A stretch of 64,000 nucleotides of DNA from CAWKEY01 sp963696315 (GTDB lineage: Bacteria > Pseudomonadota > Gammaproteobacteria > Methylococcales > Methylomonadaceae). The notes beneath the pieces are model-generated. The model did not search any database and was not told the DNA's origin. It was given only the letters and a program-made list of their open reading frames with translations. This document shows, one piece after another, positions 1-8,472 of this stretch. The translations under genes were made by a program, and so were the position numbers. The stretch spans positions 115,353 through 179,352 of the forward strand of contig CAVOJU010000022.1 of the NCBI GenBank assembly GCA_963696315.1, given 5' to 3'. How positions within the stretch are numbered: the first letter of the stretch is position 1; every line of letters starts with the position of its first letter.

Positions 1-109
1 TGCCGTCATCGCTGATGACGGTAATGGTTTTGGCAATCCCCTGGTACACCCGGAGGTATTGCTCATAAGAAAGATTCAGAGAAAAGCGGATGGTTTGATG
101 TTGGGTCAT
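1..109 (-). CDS. DUF2835-like small protein, N-terminal part only
   Basis: The gene reads leftwards from an ATG at 109-107 and is cut by the window edge after 36 residues. The visible N-terminus (MTQHQTIRFSLNLSYEQYLR, then a YQGIAK segment and an ISDDG turn) resembles the short DUF2835 proteins of gammaproteobacteria, which are about 70 residues long and have no assigned function. It lies downstream of htpX in the same direction, separated from it by a hairpin. The family call rests on the N-terminal half only. Confidence 0.6.
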   Translation of the reverse strand, partial: MTQHQTIRFSLNLSYEQYLRVYQGIAKTITVISDDG

Positions 110-115
110 AGGGAA

Positions 116-140
116 AAGCCGGACAGAAGCTGTCCGGCTT
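116..140 (-). terminator. Rho-independent terminator-like hairpin after htpX
   Basis: A perfect 11-bp stem (116-126 with 130-140) closes a 3-nt loop and lies just behind the htpX stop codon at 153-155. Read on the minus strand, the stem runs into a short T stretch and then C residues. The U-tract is short, so termination may be partial and the DUF2835 gene could be co-transcribed. Confidence 0.6.
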
Positions 141-152
141 GGAAGCAATTAG

Positions 153-1028
153 TTATTGCTGATTCTGCAAGGCGGCAATGCGCTCTTCCAGAGGCGGATG
201 GCTCATGAACAGTCTGCTCATGCCGCCGCCATTAATGCCGAAAGCTGCCAGTTGACCGGGCAGATCCTGCGCTTCATGCCCGCGTTGCAGGGCGCGCAGC
301 GCGCTGATCATTTTCTGCCGTCCGGCCAGGTTGGCGCCACCCGCATCGGCTCTGAATTCACGGTAACGGGAGAACCACATGACCAGCATGGACGCCAGAA
401 AGCCCAGGGCTATTTGCGCAACCATCTGTACGATGTAATAAGCCGGACCGTGGCCTTCTTCGGTCTTGAAGACGGTGCGGTCGACCACGTGGCCAATAAC
501 AGTGGCAAAAAAGTACACAAAGGTGTTGACCACGCCTTGCATCAAGGCCATGGTGACCATATCGCCGTTGGCCACATGGCTGATTTCATGGCCGACCACC
601 GCTTCCACTTCATCGGCATTCATGTTATGCAGCAAACCGGTGCTGACCGCGACCAGCGCATTGTTTCTGTTCATGCCGGTAGCAAAAGCATTTGGTTCGG
701 GGGTCTGGAAAATGCCGACTTCAGGCATGCCGATGCCGGCTTGTTTGGACTGCTTGGCGACAATACTCAGCAGCCATTGTTCAGTCTGGTTTTGCGGTTG
801 ATCGATCACGTGAACCCCCATGGCATTTTTCGCCGACCATTTTGACATGGCCAACGAAATCAACGAGCCGGTCACGCCGATTACGGCCGACATGACTAAT
901 AGGGCATTCAGATTAAGGTCGATACCTTGGGCGTCTAAAGTGCCGCTCAAGCCTAACAGGTTAAACACAATGCTGATGACAATCATGATTGCCACATTGG
1001 TTGCTAGAAAAAGTAAAATTCGCATCAT
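153..1028 (-). CDS. htpX: Membrane zinc metalloprotease HtpX
   Basis: HtpX is an M48 endoprotease of the inner membrane that cleaves misfolded membrane proteins alongside FtsH. The 291-residue product starts MMRILLFLAT like its enterobacterial homologues, so the ATG at 1028 is preferred over the upstream in-frame ATG at 1043. Two N-terminal membrane segments (about 4-24 and 39-60) are followed by the zinc motif HEISH (147-151). The third zinc ligand is probably Glu224 in YREFRADAG. Two further hydrophobic segments lie at about 165-185 and 198-219. The length is normal and the motifs are intact. It is divergent from the sorbosone-dehydrogenase-like gene. Confidence 0.95.
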   Translation of the reverse strand: MMRILLFLATNVAIMIVISIVFNLLGLSGTLDAQGIDLNLNALLVMSAVIGVTGSLISLAMSKWSAKNAMGVHVIDQPQNQTEQWLLSIVAKQSKQAGIGMPEVGIFQTPEPNAFATGMNRNNALVAVSTGLLHNMNADEVEAVVGHEISHVANGDMVTMALMQGVVNTFVYFFATVIGHVVDRTVFKTEEGHGPAYYIVQMVAQIALGFLASMLVMWFSRYREFRADAGGANLAGRQKMISALRALQRGHEAQDLPGQLAAFGINGGGMSRLFMSHPPLEERIAALQNQQ

Positions 1029-1143
1029 GGTAAAAGCCTTCAAAGTTTAACTATGGTTTCATCACTATGGGGACTGAATAAAATAATTCAATCGATTTTC
1101 AGAGTGATAATATAGCGAAAAGTTTATTCAGGAGGGAATTCTC

Positions 1144-2268
1144 ATGTCACTTATGAAAATAATGCTGTTCAATCTGCTGTTGTTGTATGCAGGTTTGGCC
1201 TTCCCGCAGCCCGGCAGTCATCAGGATGTCATCAACCAGCTGCATGTACCCCCCGGATTTACAATTTCGGTGTTTGCCGATAACGTACCCAATGCTCGCA
1301 GTCTGGCTTTGGCCGATAACGGTGTGGTGTTTGTCGGCACGGGGCAGGCAGGGAACGTCTATGCCGTGCAGGATTTGGATGCTGATGGCGTGGCCGACAA
1401 GCGTCATTTCATCGCGACCGGTTTAACTATGCCCAACGGCGTAGCCTACAAAGACGGCGCGCTGTATGTGGCGGAAGTCAATCGCATACTTCGATTTGAC
1501 CGGATTACCGGGCACTTGCTTGACCCGCCCAAACCGGCTGTGGTCTACGATCAATTGCCTTCGGATCAGCATCATGGCTGGAAATATCTGCGTTTTGGCC
1601 CGGATGGCAAGCTGTACACGGCGGTCGGCGCGCCCTGTAATATCTGCAATCCCAAAAAAGACATATACGCTTCCTTGGTCCGGCTGAATGCCGATGGCAC
1701 TGATTTTGAGATTATCGGCCATGGCATCCGCAATACGGTCGGCTTCGACTGGGAGCCGACTACGAAAGCGCTGTTTTTTACCGAAAACGGCCGCGATTAT
1801 TTGGGTGACGATCTGCCGGCCGATGAACTGAACCGGTGGTCGGAAAAGGGCGAGCATTTTGGTTATCCCTATTGCCATGGCGGCGATGTGCCTGATCCCG
1901 AGTTTGCCGGCAACCGGAAATGCCAAGAATTTACCGCGCCGGCCTGGAAATTTAAAGCCCACATGGCACCCTTGGGCATGCGCTTTTATCAGGGCAAGCA
2001 GTTTCCTTCTGAATATAAAAATCAGTTGTTTGTTGCCCAGCATGGCTCCTGGAATCGCACGGAACCTCATGGTTACCGCATTGCCTTAGTCAAATTTAAC
2101 CAGGGCAAACCGGTTTCGGAGCAGGTCTTTATTGACGGCTGGCTAAGCAAAGACGGCAAGGTGCTTGGGCGCCCCGTGGATGTTCTGGAATTGCCCGATG
2201 GCAGCCTGCTGATTTCCGATGATACGCTCGGTGTGATCTATAAAGTGGTGTACAAAAATAACTCATGA
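1144..2268 (+). CDS. Secreted PQQ-dependent sugar (sorbosone) dehydrogenase-like protein
   Basis: The 374-residue product has an N-terminal signal peptide (hydrophobic residues about 5-20) followed by a beta-propeller of the soluble glucose/sorbosone dehydrogenase type. Family marks include FADNVPNARSLA near the N-terminus, HHGWKYLRFGPDGKLY and a late DILELPDGSLLISDD-like blade (here DVLELPDGSLLISDD). Members of this family oxidise sugars or aldehydes in the periplasm, some with PQQ; the substrate here is unknown. A strong Shine-Dalgarno (AGGAGG near 1130) sits 8 nt before the ATG at 1144. Its stop overlaps the start of the NUDIX gene by 4 bp, so the two are probably translationally coupled. 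Confidence 0.85.
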   Translation: MSLMKIMLFNLLLLYAGLAFPQPGSHQDVINQLHVPPGFTISVFADNVPNARSLALADNGVVFVGTGQAGNVYAVQDLDADGVADKRHFIATGLTMPNGVAYKDGALYVAEVNRILRFDRITGHLLDPPKPAVVYDQLPSDQHHGWKYLRFGPDGKLYTAVGAPCNICNPKKDIYASLVRLNADGTDFEIIGHGIRNTVGFDWEPTTKALFFTENGRDYLGDDLPADELNRWSEKGEHFGYPYCHGGDVPDPEFAGNRKCQEFTAPAWKFKAHMAPLGMRFYQGKQFPSEYKNQLFVAQHGSWNRTEPHGYRIALVKFNQGKPVSEQVFIDGWLSKDGKVLGRPVDVLELPDGSLLISDDTLGVIYKVVYKNNS

Positions 2269-2873
2269 ACAAACAATTTGAAATTATTGACCGCGACATC
2301 GTTTATCAGGGCTTTTTCCGGCTGGAAAAATACCGGCTGAAACATAGCTTGTTTGCCGGTGGCTGGAGCGCCGAACTGGACCGGGAGTTGTTCCGGCGCG
2401 GCAACTGTGTTGCCGTGCTGTTATACGATCCGCATCTGGATAAAGTCGTGCTGATCGAGCAGTTTAGAACCGGCGGTATTTTGCAGCCCGAGAAAGCCTG
2501 GATGCTGGAAATCGTCGCCGGTGCCATCGAAGAAGGCGAGTCGGCAGAAGACGTCGCCTATCGGGAATCGGTAGAAGAGGCGGGCTGCGAAATTCAGCAA
2601 ATCATGGTGATCAACGAGTTTTTTACCACGCCCGGCGGTTCGTCCGAGTGGATTACCCTGTTTTGCGGCAAGGTTGATTGCAGCCATGTCGGCGGTATTC
2701 ACGGCCTGGATCATGAGCACGAAGACATTCTGGTGCGCGCGCTTGATTTTGATGAAGTGTATCAACTGCTGGAAGACCGCAAGATCGAATCGGCGATTCC
2801 GATTATCGCCATCCAGTGGCTGGCATTGAACCGCCAACAGCTCCGGCAGCAGTGGGCAACTAAAGCCCTTTGA
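2265..2873 (+). CDS. nudF: NUDIX hydrolase, ADP-ribose pyrophosphatase type
   Basis: The 202-residue protein resembles NudF/ADP-ribose pyrophosphatase, which hydrolyses ADP-ribose to AMP and ribose 5-phosphate. The NUDIX box is complete, from GAIEEGES through REsvEEAG at about residues 86-108 (G-x5-E-x7-RE-x2-EE-x-G). N-terminal FEIIDRDIVYQGFFRLEKY is typical of this subfamily. It overlaps the preceding dehydrogenase gene by ATGA. In many bacteria this gene neighbours tolC or cpdA, so the pairing with a secreted dehydrogenase is unusual. The gene symbol is given by similarity only. Confidence 0.88.
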   Translation: MNKQFEIIDRDIVYQGFFRLEKYRLKHSLFAGGWSAELDRELFRRGNCVAVLLYDPHLDKVVLIEQFRTGGILQPEKAWMLEIVAGAIEEGESAEDVAYRESVEEAGCEIQQIMVINEFFTTPGGSSEWITLFCGKVDCSHVGGIHGLDHEHEDILVRALDFDEVYQLLEDRKIESAIPIIAIQWLALNRQQLRQQWATKAL

Positions 2874-2957
2874 AATCATTCGGCAAGCTGTGTTCATTCC
2901 GAGCGGAGCGAGAAATCTTGTGGAGCTGCTCTGGATCGGCAAGATTCATTATGGGAG

Positions 2958-3003
2958 CGACGCCTATGTCGCGCGATGGCTTCAAATCGCGGCATGGGCG
3001 TCG
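2958..3003. repeat. Long imperfect hairpin in the NUDIX-fae intergenic gap
   Basis: A 16-nt arm at 2958-2973 pairs with 2988-3003 around a 14-nt loop. Fourteen of 16 positions are Watson-Crick and the other two can form G-U pairs. The 254-bp gap (2874-3127) holds no convincing ORF. The composition and size fit an interspersed palindromic repeat; the gap also carries GC-rich text unlike the flanking genes. There is no T-run, so it is not a standard terminator, although it lies between converging genes. Confidence 0.55.
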
Positions 3004-3127
3004 TTCACACTGACGGTTCCCAGTTACAAACTACAAAACTGTGTATTGCCCGTCCGCTTTGCGGTGAAAACCTGGCGAACGACGCCTTGTCCGCAACAGA
3101 ATGCATTAAGCACTCGAAGCAGCGCTG

Positions 3128-3679
3128 TTACCATTGTGACTCGCCGGTTTCCGGATCGTACATTTCGTGCACTATTTTATGGCGGTTAGCCTTTAATTCC
3201 TCAATGCTGGGAGAATTGCTCAGCGCGCGTTTGATAGCCAGTTTCATGGCTTCGTAGTTGGTGCGGTATAAATCCTTGCGATCCAGATCAGGATTGGTAG
3301 CACATTCCGGTGCAATCCACACCATCGCAATAATGCACAGGTCATTGGCTTGTGCTTCTGGAATCACGCCATCGATAACGCTGTCCAGAACTGCATCGGC
3401 TATGGCGGATTGGACCGGGCCGCCTAGCAGGTTGACATAGGCACTCGATTTAATGGTCACTTTAGGCACCATGATAGTTGCCGGGCGCACTTGCTGATTG
3501 CAGGCGCGAATGGCAAACATGCGGGTATGGCCTTCGGTTTGCCCCATAAGATTGGCAAAGGCGTGGCCGGCAGGCCCTTTGACATCGCCTATGAGTATTT
3601 CGGGCATGGCATCGGTACCTTGACCTTCACTAGAAAATACCGTCGCTTCGCCGGTTCTGAACCAAATTGTATCTGACAT
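3128..3679 (-). CDS. Formaldehyde-activating enzyme (Fae) homologue
   Basis: Fae condenses formaldehyde with tetrahydromethanopterin in methylotrophs. The 183-residue product aligns with Fae throughout: GEATVF near the start, ILIGDVKGPAGHAF, MVPKVTIK, GGPVQSAIADAV, and YEAMKLAIKRALSNSP near the end. The position matching the conserved histidine of canonical Fae (AHIDLIIG) reads AMPEILIG here, so the proposed catalytic His is replaced by Met. It is therefore likely one of the divergent Fae paralogues rather than the main enzyme. A clear GGAGG lies 8 nt before the ATG at 3679. It stands alone, converging on the NUDIX gene. Confidence 0.85.
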   Translation of the reverse strand: MSDTIWFRTGEATVFSSEGQGTDAMPEILIGDVKGPAGHAFANLMGQTEGHTRMFAIRACNQQVRPATIMVPKVTIKSSAYVNLLGGPVQSAIADAVLDSVIDGVIPEAQANDLCIIAMVWIAPECATNPDLDRKDLYRTNYEAMKLAIKRALSNSPSIEELKANRHKIVHEMYDPETGESQW

Positions 3680-3895
3680 AGGAAACCCTCCAACTTAGAG
3701 ATAAAGAAGCGGCATTCTATGCTGGATGTCGAGACAGGAGCAATAGTTTCCACCAAATCCGCGCATCGATCAGTTAGGGCGCTGCGGGTTTTGAGCAAGG
3801 AGAAGGGCGGGTGCTGCTTCGGGCTTATGATAAACTAGCCCAGCAAATAGTCATGGCCTGATACCAATCTTCGAGAAATTGTATTGACCCCCAAA

Positions 3896-5740
3896 ATGTT
3901 ATTAAAAAAATTATTACCGTTCATTTCCACAACGCTGTTTTATGTGTTGTTTTACCTGATCAGCGCCATCAAGTTTGATGTGCAGATCAAGCCTAGCGCA
4001 GTGCCGCTGGATTATGTGCTGCAACTGGTCATTGCCTATTTGCTGTATGCCTTGTCAAAGCGTATTTGGATATTTTTGGTAATTCAGGCTCTGGTGATGG
4101 GTCTTTTGTATATTGGCAATGCCATAAAAATATCCTTTTTTGGCGGCCCCATCATGCCGGATGATGTTTATGCACTGAGGTCGCTGCTGCTGATTCTGGA
4201 AGGCTGGCGTTTTTTTGCCACGGCCCTGCCGCTGGCGGCCATTGCCAGTTTATTGCTGTTTAACTTCACCATGCGGCACTGGAGTGCGTATGGATCCAGT
4301 TTTGTAATTTTTTCAGCCGGCATCACATTTTTATTCAGCCCTGAGAGTATTTTAATTCCGCTTGATAAATACACCGGCAACTCGGTATGGGATCAACGTT
4401 CCAATTATATCTGGCATGGCGCCACGGTCTATACCTTACAAGAAAGCGCTCGCCGCTTTGTTCAGCTAGATTTGCCGCCGTATCAGGATGATGCTCAGGA
4501 AGCGGCTGACAGATTACGGGCGACGATGCCGCCAAAGCCGGTTGCTGCCAAGGCGTTTACGCCCCGCAACATTCATCTGATACTGCTGGAATCATTTTGG
4601 GATCCGAATGCACTGAAAAAAGCCCGCTATACACAAAATCCGCTGGCACCCGATTTTAGAAAATTATGGAAGAGTGCAAATTATTCCCAAACCTTGACCC
4701 CGGTATTTGGCGGCTTTACCGCCAATTCGGAATTTGAGGTTTTATGCGGCTTTCCGGTCGTTAAAGATAACGTTAAATTTGAAAGGCAGTTGCTTAATGA
4801 TGTGCCCTGTTTACCGCATATACTGGAAAACAAGGGCTACAAGACCTACGTCTCGCATCCTAACGTGCCGGTGTTTTGGAACCGCGTCAATGCTTACCGG
4901 CGCATAGGCTTTGATACCTACTGGTCGCTTGATGACTTTGTTCAGGATGACATGAACCGGGAGTTTATGTCCGATGCCACCTTGTATCGACAGGTGCTGG
5001 AAAAGCTGTCGCTTGCCCTGGACACTCAACAACCGGTGCTGAATTACATTGTGACGTATTTCGGGCATTGGAATTATCCCCTGAGTGAGAGCAGGCCCAA
5101 TAAAGTCAATTCATCTTCCAGCGTTGAGGAAGTATTAAGCTACGCCAATACCATGTACTACAAATCACGGGAATTGATGGCGTTCATTGAACAACTGCGC
5201 AAACGTGATCCTGACGGCATCATCGTGTTTTTTGGCGATCACCTGCCATTCTTGGGTGAAAACTTTGCCGGCTACGTTGATTCCGGCGTGCTGACCGCCA
5301 ATCGCAGCGATTTTACCCCGGACATGTTCAAATTTTACGTCAGTACACCGCTGTTGATTATCGATGGCAAACGCGGGCCGGTTAAATTCGGCAATCTGCC
5401 GCTTTATCAGGTGCCCAAGTTCCTGCTCAATCTGTTGAATTATGACGAGCCGAGTATCATGGATTATACCGACTCAATGCCGGGGGGCATGCGTGTGCGG
5501 CCATTGCCAGGCCTGCATTTCAATCTGACTCAGGACGGCAAGGTAGACCTCTGTAAAGAACCGCCGTATTCGGAAAGCTGCCAACAAGCAGCCGCCTGGT
5601 TGAAGGATGTCAACACCGTCAGCAATGATCTATTTATAGGGCGCCAGTATACGCGTCCTCTGCATTCAACTGAACAACGGGATCAGCCCGAGCCCATGGA
5701 ACCAGAGCTGGCGCCGGAAAACGACAGTCTGTCCAACTGA
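3896..5740 (+). CDS. LTA synthase-like membrane sulfatase/phosphoglycerol transferase
   Basis: The protein of about 614 residues has an N-terminal block of roughly five membrane helices followed by an extracytoplasmic sulfatase-fold domain. That layout is typical of lipoteichoic-acid-synthase-like and OpgB-like enzymes, which transfer phosphoglycerol or phosphoethanolamine. Catalytic features visible are LLESFWDP, GGFTANSEFE (Thr as nucleophile, near residue 275), VSHPNVPVFWNR, TYFGHWNYP and FFGDHLPFLG. In a Gram-negative the product is more likely a periplasmic glycan or lipid modification than true LTA. A TTG at 3884 is an alternative start; neither start has a strong ribosome-binding site. 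The C-terminal tail is acidic and low-complexity. Confidence 0.8.
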   Translation: MLLKKLLPFISTTLFYVLFYLISAIKFDVQIKPSAVPLDYVLQLVIAYLLYALSKRIWIFLVIQALVMGLLYIGNAIKISFFGGPIMPDDVYALRSLLLILEGWRFFATALPLAAIASLLLFNFTMRHWSAYGSSFVIFSAGITFLFSPESILIPLDKYTGNSVWDQRSNYIWHGATVYTLQESARRFVQLDLPPYQDDAQEAADRLRATMPPKPVAAKAFTPRNIHLILLESFWDPNALKKARYTQNPLAPDFRKLWKSANYSQTLTPVFGGFTANSEFEVLCGFPVVKDNVKFERQLLNDVPCLPHILENKGYKTYVSHPNVPVFWNRVNAYRRIGFDTYWSLDDFVQDDMNREFMSDATLYRQVLEKLSLALDTQQPVLNYIVTYFGHWNYPLSESRPNKVNSSSSVEEVLSYANTMYYKSRELMAFIEQLRKRDPDGIIVFFGDHLPFLGENFAGYVDSGVLTANRSDFTPDMFKFYVSTPLLIIDGKRGPVKFGNLPLYQVPKFLLNLLNYDEPSIMDYTDSMPGGMRVRPLPGLHFNLTQDGKVDLCKEPPYSESCQQAAAWLKDVNTVSNDLFIGRQYTRPLHSTEQRDQPEPMEPELAPENDSLSN

Positions 5741-5853
5741 TCCTGGAAGAAAAATTAATCACTCGATAAGCCAAGTCAATTACCCTGTGGGCTCGATTTA
5801 CCCGTAAGCACAAGTAAACCATCAGCCCTGAATTTTCTGGAGATGAAAGAATT

Positions 5854-6967
5854 ATGAAAAAATGTTTTGCCATGATGATTTTCGCTTGGGGCATGCTGTT
5901 TTCAGGCAGCGGCACTGCCACCGAGTTGAGTGTGCCCTTGCAAATTGATTACAGCCTGATTAAAAAAGCCTTGGTGAGCCAGCTTTATAAAGGCCCGGGC
6001 AACACTGCCGAGTTGTGGCATGAAAGCCACGGCTGCGGGTATTTAAAGCTGGCTAATCCCGATATTGGCGGGCAAAACGGCCAAATTCGCCTGTTGAATA
6101 ATGTACAGGCAAAACTGGGTACTCCTATGGGCGGACAATGCCTGACGATTATGGAATGGTCGGGGATTTTGGAAACCTTCCAGCAGCCGACTCTGGATGC
6201 CGGCGGTTCAGTGTTGACGTTGCCGATTACCAAAGCCAATGCTTATGATCGCGACGGCCGCTATCTGACCATTGATCAGCTTCAGAATTTGATCAAACGC
6301 GTTGCAGAACCGCGCCTAGCCGCAGTAAAAATTGATTTAAAAGAATCCCGGAGCAACATTGAACAGACCCTGGCAAAATTCTTACCACAAGAAAATGCCC
6401 AGCAAGTCAAGGACATGCTCAGTACGCTCAGATTCAGCAGCGTTAACTGCCAATGAAAACGGTATTGGCATCAAGCTTGCGCTTAATGCGCCTGAGCAAT
6501 TAACGCCGGCAAAACCGGCGCCTGTCTTTACCGAGGCCGAGCAGCAACAATGGCAGGCCGCATGGCCGCAATGGGATGCCTTTTTAAGCTCTGCAATCAA
6601 ACAGGCGTCTGCTGATACCCAATCTCCCGAATTGCGCGATACCTTGATGGAAATTCTGATGGATTCGCGTGTGGCCTTCCAGGCCGGGTTAAAACACCAG
6701 GATGCCAACAGCGCCGATCCGGTGAGGGTGTTTTTTACCGATACCTGGCAACGTCTTTCGCCGGTGCTAAGCACGATAGCCAAGGAATTGCCCGGCATGC
6801 AGGGCCTGCGCTACTTAACCTTTATAGCCGCTACCGATGTAATTTATGAACTGGACAACCTGGGCGCGCCGTTTGGGCTTACTATTTCATCGGACGGCCT
6901 GCGCAGTCTGGCACGCATTCTCATGGCGGGCAGGCAGCAGCAAAGCGAGTCAGGGCCGGCGCGCTGA
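5854..6967 (+). pseudogene. Unknown secreted protein, frame broken near 6440-6455
   Basis: A 200-codon frame begins at 5854 with MKKCFAMMIFAWG, a signal peptide ending near GSGTATE, behind a GGAGATG ribosome-binding site. It stops at 6456. The adjoining +1 frame continues smoothly from about 6445 (NENGIGIKLALN) to 6967 without its own good start. Read together with a one-base correction, the two give a single protein of about 370 residues. No family was recognised; the second half is mostly helical with several Trp and Gln residues. The product would be periplasmic. The break may be a sequencing indel. Confidence 0.6.
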
Positions 6968-7136
6968 AATCGAAGTTGGAGGATGCGGCTGAGAGGCTTC
7001 CTGCGGCTGCCAAAGCCGGATAACAAGGCCTTCATCTTGTTGTGCACCTTGGCCTGAATGACTAAGGGTTTTCATACGCTAAGGGCCTATGGCTTACTGA
7101 ACTGCGACGCGGCAGGGCAGGGGCCTGCCCATAGCT

Positions 7137-7640
7137 TTAATAAGGCCGGTTTCTGATATGGAAGCGATAGAGCACGGGCGACAGCCAGACTTCAATGAGA
7201 AAAAACACGCTGACCACGGCGACAATGTCCAGCCATCCCAAACCCAGTGGTAACTGTAATGCCATGGACGGCAGCAATGATTCCGGAATCACATCAAGCC
7301 CCCGGGTACGGCTGCTTTCGCTATAGCCCAGACGGCGCTTGGTGAAACTTGCCAGCAGATCGCCGCACATCGCTGCCAACCCAAACACAGCGCCTTGTTG
7401 TGCAGATATATCCAGCAGCGAGGCCGCACACATGGTTGCTGTAACCGATGCCAGTAAACCGCGCCAGGTTTTGCTGTAGCCAAACAGGGGGTGGCCGTCT
7501 GCTAACGATTTCCCCCTGTCTATTGGCTGATTGAAACGATTTTTCAGTACATTTTTTGCGATGATGGGGGCGCCATTGGCGGCCAGCAATAAAAGAATAG
7601 TTTTAGCGATACAGCTTAGACAGAAAAGTGGTGCATCCAT
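7137..7640 (-). CDS. CDP-archaeol synthase (CarS)-like membrane protein
   Basis: The 167-residue hydrophobic protein has about four membrane segments and the CarS/DUF46 signature GDLLASFTKRRLG followed by D-VIPE-LLP. CarS enzymes transfer CTP to archaetidic acid, and bacterial relatives are presumed to act on a phospholipid-like substrate; the role here is inferred. The ATG at 7640 is preferred over 7715 because the longer version would run 47 bp into the upstream pentapeptide gene. The ribosome-binding site is weak. It follows the pentapeptide-repeat gene by 28 bp on the same strand. Confidence 0.75.
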   Translation of the reverse strand: MDAPLFCLSCIAKTILLLLAANGAPIIAKNVLKNRFNQPIDRGKSLADGHPLFGYSKTWRGLLASVTATMCAASLLDISAQQGAVFGLAAMCGDLLASFTKRRLGYSESSRTRGLDVIPESLLPSMALQLPLGLGWLDIVAVVSVFFLIEVWLSPVLYRFHIRNRPY

Positions 7641-7668
7641 GTTTGCCAGTGTAAAGTCACGCTTGCGA

Positions 7669-8457
7669 TCAATCGAAAATCGCTGATTGGAGATCCTTGC
7701 TGGTATCCAGGCCACGCAGCAGGGCTTTATCTTTAATGCCGGTAAAACGGGTGCCGGTTAACGTGCTCCCGGCAAAATTGGCATCGTTAAGCAGAGCCTG
7801 AGATAAATCGGCGTTCGATAAATCGGCATCCGATAAATCGGCTCTGGCAAGATCGGCGCCAAATAACACGGCATTGTGCAGCTTGGCGCCGGTAAAATTG
7901 GCCAGCTTCAGCAGGGCACGATTGAGATTGGCCCCGGTTAAATTGGCGCCGGTTAAGTTGGCGCCATTCAAACTGACCCGCATCAAACCCATGGGCTGAT
8001 TCTTCATGTCAACACCCCAGTCGGCGTTGGTTAAATTGGCATGACTGAGGTTGGCACGATCCAGATTGGCGATAAAGCGGCTGCCGGTAAGATTGGCACC
8101 GCTCAGATTGGCTTCTGCCATGTGCACGCCAAAAATACTGGTATGGGCAAGATTGGCGCCGGAAAGATTGATTTTGGACATCACCGTTAAATCCAGATTC
8201 AGGCCGGATAAATTACTGTTGCTCAGATTGGCGCGTCGCAAATCTGAGCCCCACAAATCAGCATTGCGAAAGTCCAAACCCGATAAATCAAGACCGGCAA
8301 GATCTTTACGGCGCAAATCTGCGGGATGTGCCTTGTCGGCGTTGGCCAGGCGTTTTTCAATTTCCGCCCGGTCAAGATCGGCTGCCGATGCCGATAGGGA
8401 AAAACACAGGGCTAACAAGCTCAGGCAATAACAACGGATGGAAGGATGCGATTTCAT
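7669..8457 (-). CDS. Secreted pentapeptide-repeat protein
   Basis: The 262-residue product has a signal peptide cleaved near ASA-AD (residues about 22-26). It is followed by about 35 tandem A(D/N)LxX pentapeptides forming a right-handed quadrilateral beta-helix (LSGANL, LTGANL, LSDADL and so on). Pentapeptide proteins range from DNA-gyrase protectors to structural scaffolds; export argues against the gyrase role. The final 25 residues leave the repeat pattern. It sits between the coiled-coil gene (16 bp upstream) and the CarS-like gene and may share their transcript. Confidence 0.88.
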   Translation of the reverse strand: MKSHPSIRCYCLSLLALCFSLSASAADLDRAEIEKRLANADKAHPADLRRKDLAGLDLSGLDFRNADLWGSDLRRANLSNSNLSGLNLDLTVMSKINLSGANLAHTSIFGVHMAEANLSGANLTGSRFIANLDRANLSHANLTNADWGVDMKNQPMGLMRVSLNGANLTGANLTGANLNRALLKLANFTGAKLHNAVLFGADLARADLSDADLSNADLSQALLNDANFAGSTLTGTRFTGIKDKALLRGLDTSKDLQSAIFD

Positions 8458-8472
8458 GGGGCAACTCTCATT

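Noticed and set aside
156..845. Long plus-strand frame opposite htpX
   Set aside because: It is an antisense shadow of a gene with full HtpX motifs and shows no family features of its own.
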